Assembly: GCF_003260195.1 (NCBI RefSeq)
Contig: NZ_QEIH01000011.1
Location: 62,001-126,000, forward strand
Direction: 5' to 3'
Origin: Lutibacter citreus
Lineage (GTDB): Bacteria; Bacteroidota; Bacteroidia; Flavobacteriales; Flavobacteriaceae
DNA: 64,000 nucleotides
Of the stretch, positions 1 to 8,727 are shown one piece after another. Every line of letters starts with the position of its first letter. Position 1 is the stretch's first letter. The notes beneath the pieces are model-generated. The model was not told the origin of the DNA. It did not search any database and was given only the letters and a program-made list of their open reading frames with translations. The position numbers were made by a program, and so were the translations under genes.

Positions 1-930
1 TTTATACAATTCCTTTAAATGTGGAAAAGAGGCTCTACAAGGCACACACCAACTAGCCCAAAAATCGACTAATTTGTATGTAGCATTTACTTTAGAAAGG
101 GTTACTTCAGTACCATTTACATCATTCAATTTAAAATCGGGAGCAATTGAGCCTTCACCTAAACTATTAAAAATATCGTCGTATGTTTTTTCGTAATATT
201 TAAACATTGATGTGTGTTTAGCAGCGCCTTTAAAAATTGGATAGAATTTTTTCATTTCCTCTTTAGACATTCTACCTTCACTAAATTGAAAACCTAAAAC
301 CCAAGGCGCTACTGGTGATTCTGGGTGACTTAGAACGTATTGTTTCATAAAATCTACACGTTCATTTAATCTTTGATCTTCTAAATCACTAAACTGAGCT
401 CTCCATTCCTGAAATGCTTTAATTTTTGCATCATCTTTAGAATCATAAGCTTCCGTCATTTTTGGTCTAATTTCATTTAAAGGTTTAAACTTTTCTTGAT
501 TAGTAATGCTATCTAAATTAGCTTGTTGAGCTTCATACTCATCATTTAATTTAGAGCCTTTTACTGTAGCTTTTAATCGACCATGTTCGGATTTTGAAGT
601 ATCAAATTCTAAAGAAATATTGCTGTTTTCTAAAAAGAAGTCGCTATTAAATTCATCTCCAATTCTCACTGATACCATGTCAGGATGTTCAATAACTCCG
701 CTAAATTCAAATTTTCCATTTGAAATTAATGTACTGTCAATAAGTATTGGAGCAGCGCCTCTGTCTGCAAAATTATATTCATACAATTTAATAGTAGCTT
801 CTTGTAGTCCTTTTACGTTTCCGGTTACTGAATAACCTTCTTGTTTTATCTCCTTAACTTCTTCTTTACAAGAAAATGCTATTCCTATAAAAACTAATAG
901 TGGAAGTATTGTGTGTGTAATGTTTTTCAT
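1..930 (-). CDS. TlpA-like thioredoxin lipoprotein (partial, array member 8)
   Basis: The gene starts at an ATG at 928-930 and runs off the left edge, so only the first 310 residues are visible. They begin with a lipoprotein signal whose Cys is in the context FSCKEE, followed by a DUF4369-type N-terminal domain (GYSVTGNVKGL), a helical middle, and a thioredoxin fold starting near SIAPDFKL. The redox motif WCVPCR is at C295/C298, close to the window edge. Family members are membrane-anchored thiol-disulfide oxidoreductases facing the periplasm. It is most like the proteins at 950 and 3397. It starts 19 bp after the stop of the upstream paralogue and is surely cotranscribed with it. The substrate is unknown. 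Confidence 0.9.
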   Translation of the reverse strand, partial: MKNITHTILPLLVFIGIAFSCKEEVKEIKQEGYSVTGNVKGLQEATIKLYEYNFADRGAAPILIDSTLISNGKFEFSGVIEHPDMVSVRIGDEFNSDFFLENSNISLEFDTSKSEHGRLKATVKGSKLNDEYEAQQANLDSITNQEKFKPLNEIRPKMTEAYDSKDDAKIKAFQEWRAQFSDLEDQRLNERVDFMKQYVLSHPESPVAPWVLGFQFSEGRMSKEEMKKFYPIFKGAAKHTSMFKYYEKTYDDIFNSLGEGSIAPDFKLNDVNGTEVTLSKVNATYKLVDFWASWCVPCRASFPHLKELYK

Positions 931-949
931 ATTGTTAATTTTATGATTA

Positions 950-2131
950 TTAATGTCCAAATAATTCTTTTAATTTAGTGTCTAGTTCTTCTTTTCGCGG
1001 ATCTCTAAGAATAATTTTTAAAGTTTTTGATTCAATTAAAAATGTTGTTGGTAGGTGCGGGACACCATATTTTTTGGCAATTTCACCATATTGATGATTT
1101 TCAGCAATGTCGAATACGTGAATCCAAGGAGTATTATCTTCTTTAATGGCTTTTAGCAATTTATCTTTAGGATCGGCTGTACCAACTCCAACTATTTCAA
1201 AATCTCCATTTTTTGCATATTTTTTTCGCAATTCTTTTAAATGTGGAAATGAAGCCCTGCACGGTACGCACCAACTCGCCCAAAAATCGACTAAAATATA
1301 TTTAGCTTTTACTTTGGATAAGGTAATGTTAGTTGTGGTTGTAGGTAAGGTAAAATCAGGAGCAATTGTACCAACTTGTAAATTTTCAAAGGCATTTTTA
1401 TAGACTTTTGTCATATGCTCTTTGTAAAAAAACGTTTTAATAGCATCTCCAGTAAATAGCGGGTAATATTCTTTTAATTCATCTCTGCTCATATTTCCTT
1501 CAATAAAAGTGTATCCTAAAACGTGGATTGCAATTGGAGAATTTGGATTGGCTTTAATGAAATTAAATTTAATATTCTTGGCTTCTGTTTGCCTTTCTTC
1601 TTCTAAAGGCAAGATATTATTTAAATCGGCCAGTGCCTTTTCCAAAAGTTTTTTATCACCGGATTGTTTAGCTTTTCCTATTTCTACACTAACTTTATTT
1701 ATTGTATCATATTTTTTCTGTTGATATACTTCTGAAATTTTTGCTTGTATTTCATTATAAGTATCCATCATTTTTGAACCAGTGATAATAGGAGTGAAGG
1801 AGTTATTATCCAGGGCTATATTAATTTCACTATTCTCTAGGAAAAAACTACCCTTATATTTTGAATCTACCGAAATATTAACATAATCTACGTGGTCAAC
1901 TTTTCCTTTAAATTCAAAGTGGTTATTTGTTATAAGCGTGCTATCAATAACTTTTCCAGTTAACATACCAGGCAAATTTTCAATAAGTTTTATTTGTGTA
2001 TTGTCTGGGTAATTTGCAGTACCAGATATATAATAACCATCGTGTTTAATGTCTTCTTTACAACTAGTTGAAATAATTAAGACAATTAAACTTAATGCTT
2101 GTAATAATTTAAGATTAAATTGAATTTTCAT
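950..2131 (-). CDS. TlpA-like thioredoxin lipoprotein (array member 7)
   Basis: This is a 393-residue predicted periplasmic thiol-disulfide oxidoreductase. A hydrophobic N-terminus ends in a lipobox-like ISTSCKE, so it is probably lipid-anchored. The N-terminal DUF4369-like beta domain (YISGTANYPDN) is followed by a helical linker and an AhpC/TSA-TlpA thioredoxin domain from about residue 260, with WCVPCR at C288/C291 and the cis-Pro segment VPHLPTTF. It closely resembles the genes at 3397 and at the left edge (shared KVYKNAFENL-like and VDFWASWC segments), which points to local tandem duplication. Spacing of 25 bp to the upstream paralogue supports one operon. Function beyond the redox fold is inferred from family only. 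Confidence 0.92.
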   Translation of the reverse strand: MKIQFNLKLLQALSLIVLIISTSCKEDIKHDGYYISGTANYPDNTQIKLIENLPGMLTGKVIDSTLITNNHFEFKGKVDHVDYVNISVDSKYKGSFFLENSEINIALDNNSFTPIITGSKMMDTYNEIQAKISEVYQQKKYDTINKVSVEIGKAKQSGDKKLLEKALADLNNILPLEEERQTEAKNIKFNFIKANPNSPIAIHVLGYTFIEGNMSRDELKEYYPLFTGDAIKTFFYKEHMTKVYKNAFENLQVGTIAPDFTLPTTTTNITLSKVKAKYILVDFWASWCVPCRASFPHLKELRKKYAKNGDFEIVGVGTADPKDKLLKAIKEDNTPWIHVFDIAENHQYGEIAKKYGVPHLPTTFLIESKTLKIILRDPRKEELDTKLKELFGH

Positions 2132-2156
2132 TTAGAATAAACGTTTAATTATATGT

Positions 2157-3371
2157 TTAATTTTTAAATATTTCAAGTAAATCTTTATCCATATCTTCAT
2201 CGGTTCCGCCGCCTCCGCCATATCTGCCAATTATTACACCATCAGGTCCAATCAATATTTTTGTAGGTAAAGAACTGATGTTATACCCATCACTAATATC
2301 GGTAGATCTATCATTAAAGTCGGGTCTTCCGTCCTTCATTTTAATACCTCTTAATACATGATGCCAAATACCAATTTGATCTTTTTCTACAGCTTTTCGC
2401 CATTTATCTGGGTTACTATCATCATCAGAAACACCTAAAATTTCCAAGCCTTTTGGATTGTATTTTTTGAATAAACTAATTAAATGGGGATTCCCTTTTC
2501 TGCAAGGCACACACCAAGATGCCCAAAAATCTATTAAAAGGTATTTTCCTTTAAAATTGGATAGTTTTAATGGATTACCATTAATATCTGTGGTATTAAA
2601 ATTTCCTGCCAGTGCACCAGGAACTCCTTTTTGCATGTTTTCAACTTCTTCAATTAACCTTGGTCCTAAACCTATTTTAAGATGTTCTGGGTCAAATTGA
2701 TCTAACAAAGTTTTTGCTTCATTATATTTTATATTTCCTAATTGAAATATTAAAGACTGAACACTAACAAACGATTTTGGATTGTTTTTAATAAACTGTA
2801 AAGTGGCTTCACTTTGTTTATTCCACATTGGAGCTAATTTTTCTCTAGCTTCGTTGTCTTCGTATTTTATAGCTTCCAATTCTTCAGCAGTTGCTCCAGC
2901 AGAGCTTCTTTCTCTATATTTTTGAGCAATACGTTCAAAATTTTCTTGTTCTTTTTTATAATCTTTAGCAATTTCAGTAAGAATAGCTTCCAAACGATAT
3001 TGGTCATCTTGAGTTTTAGAACCTATTAGTTTCGATTTTGAAAAATCATTATAATCTAAATTTAAGTTCATAATAACAGGCTCAATAAAGAAATTTCCAA
3101 TAGTTTTATTATCCATTCCCCGCGGATTGGCATCTTTCATTAAACTAATTTGACCTATATTTTCTTTTAAAATATTCTCAATTGTAAATTTTCCATTTTC
3201 AACAGTAATTGTATCTACTGGATCCGGATAATTAGAGACATATAATTCTCCATTATCCAAACCAGTTACTGTTCCATTAATACGATATTTTCCAGCTTCT
3301 AATGGTTTTTCATTACAACTAACTATAAAAAGTACAATTACTACTAATTTAAAAAGGTTGGAAGTTTTCAT
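2157..3371 (-). CDS. TlpA-like thioredoxin lipoprotein (array member 6)
   Basis: This 404-residue protein has a lipoprotein signal (VLFIVSCNEK), a DUF4369-like domain (YRINGTVTGL), a charged helical middle and a C-terminal thioredoxin domain with WCVPCR at C287/C290 and cis-Pro segment SSLPTKIL. It diverges from its immediate neighbours: the C-terminus carries a glycine run (GRYGGGGGT) and the thioredoxin insert is longer. It is probably a periplasm-facing thiol-disulfide oxidoreductase anchored by lipid. It lies 25 bp downstream of the next paralogue and 25 bp upstream of the following one, in the same operon. Confidence 0.92.
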   Translation of the reverse strand: MKTSNLFKLVVIVLFIVSCNEKPLEAGKYRINGTVTGLDNGELYVSNYPDPVDTITVENGKFTIENILKENIGQISLMKDANPRGMDNKTIGNFFIEPVIMNLNLDYNDFSKSKLIGSKTQDDQYRLEAILTEIAKDYKKEQENFERIAQKYRERSSAGATAEELEAIKYEDNEAREKLAPMWNKQSEATLQFIKNNPKSFVSVQSLIFQLGNIKYNEAKTLLDQFDPEHLKIGLGPRLIEEVENMQKGVPGALAGNFNTTDINGNPLKLSNFKGKYLLIDFWASWCVPCRKGNPHLISLFKKYNPKGLEILGVSDDDSNPDKWRKAVEKDQIGIWHHVLRGIKMKDGRPDFNDRSTDISDGYNISSLPTKILIGPDGVIIGRYGGGGGTDEDMDKDLLEIFKN

Positions 3372-3396
3372 ATTAAAATTTTATTAGATTATTTTT

Positions 3397-4593
3397 TTAA
3401 TGCCCAAATAATTCTTTAAGCTTAGCATCCAATTCTTCTTTTGTTGGGTTACGTAAAATAATTTTTTGGTTGCTATCCATTAAAAAAGTTGTTGGTAAAA
3501 ATGGTACACCATATAATTTTGCAACAGGACCATAAGAACGATTTTCATTAGTATCAAATACATGAATCCATGGTGTTTTATCTTCTTCAATAGCTTTACG
3601 CCATTTTGCTTCTTCATCAGCAGTTCCTATACCTACTATTGCAAATCCATCTTTTTTGTATTGTTTTCTAAGTTCTATTAAATGAGGAAAAGAAGCTCTA
3701 CAAGGAATACACCAAGAAGCCCAAAAGTCTACTAGTTTATATTTTGCCTCAACTTTTGATAAAGTAATATTTTCACCATTTACAGAAGTTAAAGTAAAAT
3801 CTGGAGCTGTATTACCAACACCTAAATTTTCAAAATTATCTTTGTAAACTTTGGTCATATAATATTTATAGAATCCCGTTTTTACAGCTTCACCTTTAAA
3901 TAAATGATAAAATTCCTTTAATTGTTCCTTAGTCATTCTACCTTCAGAATATTGATACCCTAAAACTTGAACAGCTACAGGCGAACTTGGATTTTCTCTA
4001 GCAAAATCTAATTTAATTTTTGAATAGGCATTACTTCTTTCTTCAATTAAAGGCATTAGTTCTTTTTGCTTTGCTAATGCTATATCCATATCATGCTGAT
4101 CTTTCGATTTTTTAGCTTTAGCAAACATTGTTGTAAGCTCATCAATTGGTTTGTATTTTTCCTCGGAAAAAATTGCGGACGATTTTTCTTCAATTGAAGC
4201 AAAAACATCATGACTTTTAGAACCTTTAACTACTGGAGTGAAATACGAATTTCTTTCATTTAGGTCGGTTACATCTATGTCAATATTTATAACGCTATTT
4301 TCTAGCATAAACCTTCCATGATATTTAGAATCTATGTTAACACTTACCATATCAACATTGTCAACTTTTCCCTTGAAACTAAATTTTCCGTTTGTTATTT
4401 GAACACTGTCAATAATTTTAAAATCACTACTACCTCTAGTACCTGTGTTTGTAAGTTTTATGTAAACATTATCAATACCTTTTACGGTTCCAGAAATAAC
4501 ATACCCATCAATTTTTTCTTCTTTTACAGATTCTTTACACGATGTTAAGAATGCGAAAAGAGTTAATACAACTAATACTGATTTAAATTTCAT
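3397..4593 (-). CDS. TlpA-like thioredoxin lipoprotein (array member 5)
   Basis: This 398-residue lipoprotein (signal ending LFAFLTSCKE) has a DUF4369-like N-domain (YVISGTVKGI), a helical linker and a TlpA thioredoxin domain. The active site reads WCIPCR at C295/C298, with cis-Pro segment VPFLPTTF. Its closest relative in the window is the protein at 950-2131; both end in an almost identical tail (ELDAKLKELFGH against ELDTKLKELFGH). That implies a recent duplication. It is predicted to act as a membrane-tethered periplasmic thiol oxidoreductase. The gap to the upstream paralogue is 10 bp. Confidence 0.92.
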   Translation of the reverse strand: MKFKSVLVVLTLFAFLTSCKESVKEEKIDGYVISGTVKGIDNVYIKLTNTGTRGSSDFKIIDSVQITNGKFSFKGKVDNVDMVSVNIDSKYHGRFMLENSVINIDIDVTDLNERNSYFTPVVKGSKSHDVFASIEEKSSAIFSEEKYKPIDELTTMFAKAKKSKDQHDMDIALAKQKELMPLIEERSNAYSKIKLDFARENPSSPVAVQVLGYQYSEGRMTKEQLKEFYHLFKGEAVKTGFYKYYMTKVYKDNFENLGVGNTAPDFTLTSVNGENITLSKVEAKYKLVDFWASWCIPCRASFPHLIELRKQYKKDGFAIVGIGTADEEAKWRKAIEEDKTPWIHVFDTNENRSYGPVAKLYGVPFLPTTFLMDSNQKIILRNPTKEELDAKLKELFGH

Positions 4594-4603
4594 AATAATC
4601 TTT

Positions 4604-5800
4604 TTATTTGGTTAACAATTCTTCTAAAAGTTCAAAAGCTTCTTCGCCTCCTCCTAAATATTTTTTTACAATATTTCCTCTTGGATCTATTATGAATTTG
4701 GAAGGAAACCCTTGTACATTAAAACGGTTAACAAAATTATCGGGAGTATTTGCTTTATCACTCATTAATTGAAGCCAAGTATATTCATGCTCATTAACAA
4801 ACTTTTGAATTTTTTCTTTAGTGTCTCCTGAATTGATTCCAATAACAACCAGTTTTTCTTTATGTTTTTCTTGAAATTCTTTTACTTGTGGCATTTCTGC
4901 TACACAAGGTCCGCACCAAATACCCCAAAAATCGATTAGTATATATTTTCCTCTAAACGATTTAATATCAAATTCTTTTCCATCTAAAGTAGCTGTAGTT
5001 TTAATAGATGGTACAGGAGAACCTTCTGCTGTTGCTTTTATACCTTCAATTCTAGTAGCTATATTTTTATAATCTTCATATTCTGATAAATCTTTTGAAA
5101 GATTAGTAAATAATTCTTCAGCTTGTAAATCATCAATTTGAGTACGTAACAACATATCGTTTAAATACCAAGCAGCTGCTAAAGATTTAGGATTTGCTTT
5201 AATATGAGCTATCAATTCATCCGTATTTTTTTTAAATACTTCTTCTGCCTTTTTATCATTTGCTTTAATAACTAAAGAATCTGTTTCATACGTATTTTTT
5301 ACAGCTAAATTTCCCATTTTGTTGTAGTTAGGGAAAGTTAATTTGTTTGCAGCAGCCAAACTATTATTAAATTCATCACCACTAGGGTAAGCATTCATAA
5401 AATCTGTAGCTTCACCTTGTACAGTAATTTCAGCTCCAGGAAACGCATAAAACATTAAATAAGCACATTTTGCAGGAAACATTCCTCGTCCACCTTTTGG
5501 TATTTTAAATAGCTTGTTGTCCTCACCTGTAAATGAAGGATATGCTGTAATTAATGTTAACTTTGAGATGGTATCAGAAAATTGAATTTTTCCATCTTTA
5601 ATTACAATAGAATCACTTGGTGTTTCTCGTGTGTATTCTTTATCGGGATGTCTAAAATACAAGTTGCCTGTTAATCCTTTAATTTCGCCTTTTAGTATAA
5701 ATTGATTTGGGTGTTTATTTTCTTTTTTTTCAGAATTGCAAGAAGCAATAAAAACCATTGTAAAGGTTGCTAATAAAATTGTGCTAAAGAATTTTTTCAT
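4604..5800 (-). CDS. TlpA-like thioredoxin lipoprotein (array member 4)
   Basis: This 398-residue lipoprotein (signal ending VFIASCNSE) carries a DUF4369-like domain (FILKGEIKGL) and a thioredoxin domain with the classical TlpA/ResA motif WCGPCV at C296/C299. The middle region includes KANPKSLAAAWYLNDML, typical of this DUF4369-AhpC/TSA family. It belongs to a different subgroup from the WCVPCR members. A gap of 101 bp separates it from the upstream paralogue, the longest gap inside the thioredoxin array, so an internal promoter or processing site is possible, although none is recognisable. Confidence 0.92.
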   Translation of the reverse strand: MKKFFSTILLATFTMVFIASCNSEKKENKHPNQFILKGEIKGLTGNLYFRHPDKEYTRETPSDSIVIKDGKIQFSDTISKLTLITAYPSFTGEDNKLFKIPKGGRGMFPAKCAYLMFYAFPGAEITVQGEATDFMNAYPSGDEFNNSLAAANKLTFPNYNKMGNLAVKNTYETDSLVIKANDKKAEEVFKKNTDELIAHIKANPKSLAAAWYLNDMLLRTQIDDLQAEELFTNLSKDLSEYEDYKNIATRIEGIKATAEGSPVPSIKTTATLDGKEFDIKSFRGKYILIDFWGIWCGPCVAEMPQVKEFQEKHKEKLVVIGINSGDTKEKIQKFVNEHEYTWLQLMSDKANTPDNFVNRFNVQGFPSKFIIDPRGNIVKKYLGGGEEAFELLEELLTK

Positions 5801-5901
5801 TTTTTTAAATTTATTGACTTAATTTGTATTAATAAAGTGTATGTAATTGGCTGTACCCCTTGCTAAAGAAATGTTAAAATGAATTCATTTTAATTTCACA
5901 C

Positions 5902-7278
5902 TTATATACCAAGTTCATTAAATAATGCTATCAATTTTTCTTCACTAGGTCTTGGAGCATTTGCTTGCACAATATTTCCGTTGGGATCTATTAAAATAAA
6001 TTGAGGAATTCCCATTATTTTGTAATCATTTATAAAAGATGTATTAAAGTCATTATCTGTTATTAATTGAATGCCACCCATTTCTTTGTCGGAAATCATT
6101 TGTTTCCACTTTTCTTTATCATCTTGCTTGTCTGTAGAAATACTAACAAAATGAATGTTTTTACCGTGGTATTGCTTTTCAATTTTTTGTAAAAATGGAA
6201 TTTCATATTTACAAGGTCCACACCAAGTTGCCCAAACATCAATATATACGTATTTACCTTTTAAATTGTCTAATGAGGTTGTTCCACCAGCGTAATTTTC
6301 ATAGTTTGTAAATTTAGGGGAAGGTTGACCTGCATCTAATACTTTTAAAGATTCAAATATTTCTTTTACACTAGCAATGTGTTTTTGATTTGTAGAAGCA
6401 TTTAAAAAGTCTTTTAGGTCTTTATCTTTATCAGAAGACATTGGTAACATCATAGAAATGCCTTTGTATAATTCACCATTTTTTATGGTTTCATTTTCAA
6501 TTTCAGAAATTGCTTTTGCGTTTGCTTCTTTATAAGGTAATGAATCATTTTGGTAAAAACTGTATGCTTTTTCCTGTATTTTTCTACTTACCATTTGTTG
6601 GTAATCTGAAGAATATAAGTAGTCATCACCATTATCTAAAGAGATTTCCTCTAATTCTTTTTTAAATGCATCTGAAGTTTTAAAATCTTTATTTTCAGTT
6701 AAATAACCATACATTCTTTCGTAATTTCCTTTTTTACCTAATCTGCTATAGTTAATGGCACGTAGTTCTTTTGCTTTAATGCCTTCAGGAATATTTTTAA
6801 CAGTTTCTAATTTGCTCTCCAAGTCTTTTTGAAAATCCATTACTTTAGTTTCAAAAGCGCTTTCTTCAACTTTATAACTTCCTTCTCGGTCCATCATAAA
6901 ATCAAAATCTTTACCCATTTTATAGGCGTAATAATTGTTTAAATCTGCATTGTCTCCTGTAAGTTTTAAGGTGCTAGAAGGTTTTTTAGCATCCACTTCA
7001 AATTGAATATTTGCTCCTTGAGATAAATAAGATGTAAATCTAACCTGCTCAAAACGAATGTTGTAAATGTCGTTTTCTTCAATAAAAAGAGTGTCTGAAA
7101 GCGTACCGGTGTCTGTTACGTTAATGGCTTTTGAAAAACCGTTTGATGAACTAATAGTTAGCTCGCCTCCATTGGTATTACTTATGTTACCAGAAAGTAA
7201 AACATAGTTTACAGGAGTTTCATTTTTACAAGACCAAAGCACTATAAGTGCTAAAATTAGGGTGGTATATTTTCTCAT
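5902..7278 (-). CDS. TlpA-like thioredoxin lipoprotein (array member 3)
   Basis: This is a 458-residue lipoprotein (LIVLWSCKNE), longer than members 4-8. The N-terminal beta domain (VLLSGNISNT) is more divergent from DUF4369, followed by a long helical region and a C-terminal thioredoxin domain with WCGPCK at C353/C356 and cis-Pro segment GIPQFILID. It is strongly similar to the gene at 8728 (both have GKYVYIDVWATWCGPCK and end in APRPSEEKLI/APRPSDFELI-like tails). It is likely a periplasmic thiol-disulfide oxidoreductase. The spacing to the upstream gene is 11 bp. Confidence 0.92.
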   Translation of the reverse strand: MRKYTTLILALIVLWSCKNETPVNYVLLSGNISNTNGGELTISSSNGFSKAINVTDTGTLSDTLFIEENDIYNIRFEQVRFTSYLSQGANIQFEVDAKKPSSTLKLTGDNADLNNYYAYKMGKDFDFMMDREGSYKVEESAFETKVMDFQKDLESKLETVKNIPEGIKAKELRAINYSRLGKKGNYERMYGYLTENKDFKTSDAFKKELEEISLDNGDDYLYSSDYQQMVSRKIQEKAYSFYQNDSLPYKEANAKAISEIENETIKNGELYKGISMMLPMSSDKDKDLKDFLNASTNQKHIASVKEIFESLKVLDAGQPSPKFTNYENYAGGTTSLDNLKGKYVYIDVWATWCGPCKYEIPFLQKIEKQYHGKNIHFVSISTDKQDDKEKWKQMISDKEMGGIQLITDNDFNTSFINDYKIMGIPQFILIDPNGNIVQANAPRPSEEKLIALFNELGI

Positions 7279-7289
7279 TTTATAATATG

Positions 7290-8660
7290 TTATATGTATT
7301 GTTTAATTAATTTTTCAAGGTTTCCAGAAGAGGGTAGAGGTGCAAACACATCTACTATATTAAAGTTTTTATCAATTACGAAGAATCTAGGAATTCCAGC
7401 AACTTTATAATTGGTAAGTTGACTTCTATTTATTTGTAGTTGGTTACCAGCAATTTTATTTTTTTCAAAATATTTGTTCCAAACTTTTTCAGTATCTATA
7501 GAAAGTGAAATTAATTCCACATTTTCATTACCGTGATATTCCTTTTCAAGAGCTTCAAAGAAAGGTTTTTCTTGCATACATGGTCCACACCAGGTTGCCC
7601 ATAGATCTAAAACAATTACTTTACCTTTATAGTCACTTAAATTAATTTTACTGCCGTCTAGTTTTGTAAAAGTTAAATCTGAAGCTGGTTTTCCTTTTGT
7701 AATGGTTTCGTATGCTTTTTGAACATCTTGCAATACAGCAGCATAATTTGGATCTGTTACTTTTTCAGCGCCTTCTTTTAATTTTTCTGCTAATTGATTT
7801 GAATAGCCATTATATTTTAATTCATTTAATAATTCACTAGTAATTGTATACTCTTTTAAAGTTGTATTTAATTCTGGAAGTTCAAGTTTTTTTCTAAAAT
7901 CTTCATCTTTTAATAGGTATAATATATTTTGAAAAACTTCTAATTGAAGGTAGTCTGTATTATTATAATCGTCTAAAAAAGGCTTTTTAAAAGTGGTAAG
8001 ATATTTGTTTGCTTCTTCCATTTTAGAAGCCATTTCTTCTTGGGTAATTTCTCCCTTTCTTACGTTACCATAGTATAAATAGAACGTATTGCCTAATGAA
8101 TTAACATAATCAAATTTAGACCTAGTTTTTTCCAATTGTTTAAAATCTTCGGAAACATTGGTTAAACCGCTAAGTTCATTCATTCGGTTATCAAAAGATT
8201 TTTTAAATGCTTCAGGAACCTCTTTATAAGTTTTTATTTTTGAAGAAATTTCTCTGTCTCCCCAAAAAGATCCACCTTTAGGATAGGGTACATTTGTTAA
8301 GTAGTTATTTGCTTCTTCTCCAATTCCTTTATAAGATGCAAATGACCGATCTCTTGTATCTAAATTTGCTACTAAACTATCGCCAGGAGATAGGTATAAA
8401 AAAGTTCTACCTATTTGAAAATAAGTAGGTTTTTCTAACTCAAATGTATAGTTGAAATTTGTTTTTTCTTTTAATGTAATGCTATGAATCTCTTCTTTAA
8501 ATAACATATCTTCAGAAGAAACATTATTCATATATAAGGTATCTTGGTCATAGTTTACTATAGTTCCTTTTAAAACTATGGTTTTATTAATTTTAGCTGG
8601 AGTTTCCTTACAACTGAAAATAAAACTTGAAATTAGCACTAAGAAAATATACTTGTTCAT
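7290..8660 (-). CDS. TlpA-like thioredoxin lipoprotein (array member 2)
   Basis: This 456-residue lipoprotein (signal ending SFIFSCKET) has a beta-rich N-domain (VLKGTIVNYD), a helical middle and a thioredoxin domain with WCGPCM at C358/C361 and GIPRFFVID as the cis-Pro strand. It is related to the genes at 5902 and 8728 but distinct from both in the N-domain. Family role: membrane-tethered periplasmic disulfide reductase or isomerase. It sits between the two more similar paralogues, with 11 bp to the downstream gene and 67 bp to the upstream one. Confidence 0.92.
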   Translation of the reverse strand: MNKYIFLVLISSFIFSCKETPAKINKTIVLKGTIVNYDQDTLYMNNVSSEDMLFKEEIHSITLKEKTNFNYTFELEKPTYFQIGRTFLYLSPGDSLVANLDTRDRSFASYKGIGEEANNYLTNVPYPKGGSFWGDREISSKIKTYKEVPEAFKKSFDNRMNELSGLTNVSEDFKQLEKTRSKFDYVNSLGNTFYLYYGNVRKGEITQEEMASKMEEANKYLTTFKKPFLDDYNNTDYLQLEVFQNILYLLKDEDFRKKLELPELNTTLKEYTITSELLNELKYNGYSNQLAEKLKEGAEKVTDPNYAAVLQDVQKAYETITKGKPASDLTFTKLDGSKINLSDYKGKVIVLDLWATWCGPCMQEKPFFEALEKEYHGNENVELISLSIDTEKVWNKYFEKNKIAGNQLQINRSQLTNYKVAGIPRFFVIDKNFNIVDVFAPLPSSGNLEKLIKQYI

Positions 8661-8727
8661 TTAATTATAGTTTATTAAGTAATTGTTGTTTTTAAGAATA
8701 ATATTTGAAATTTTAACATTTACGATT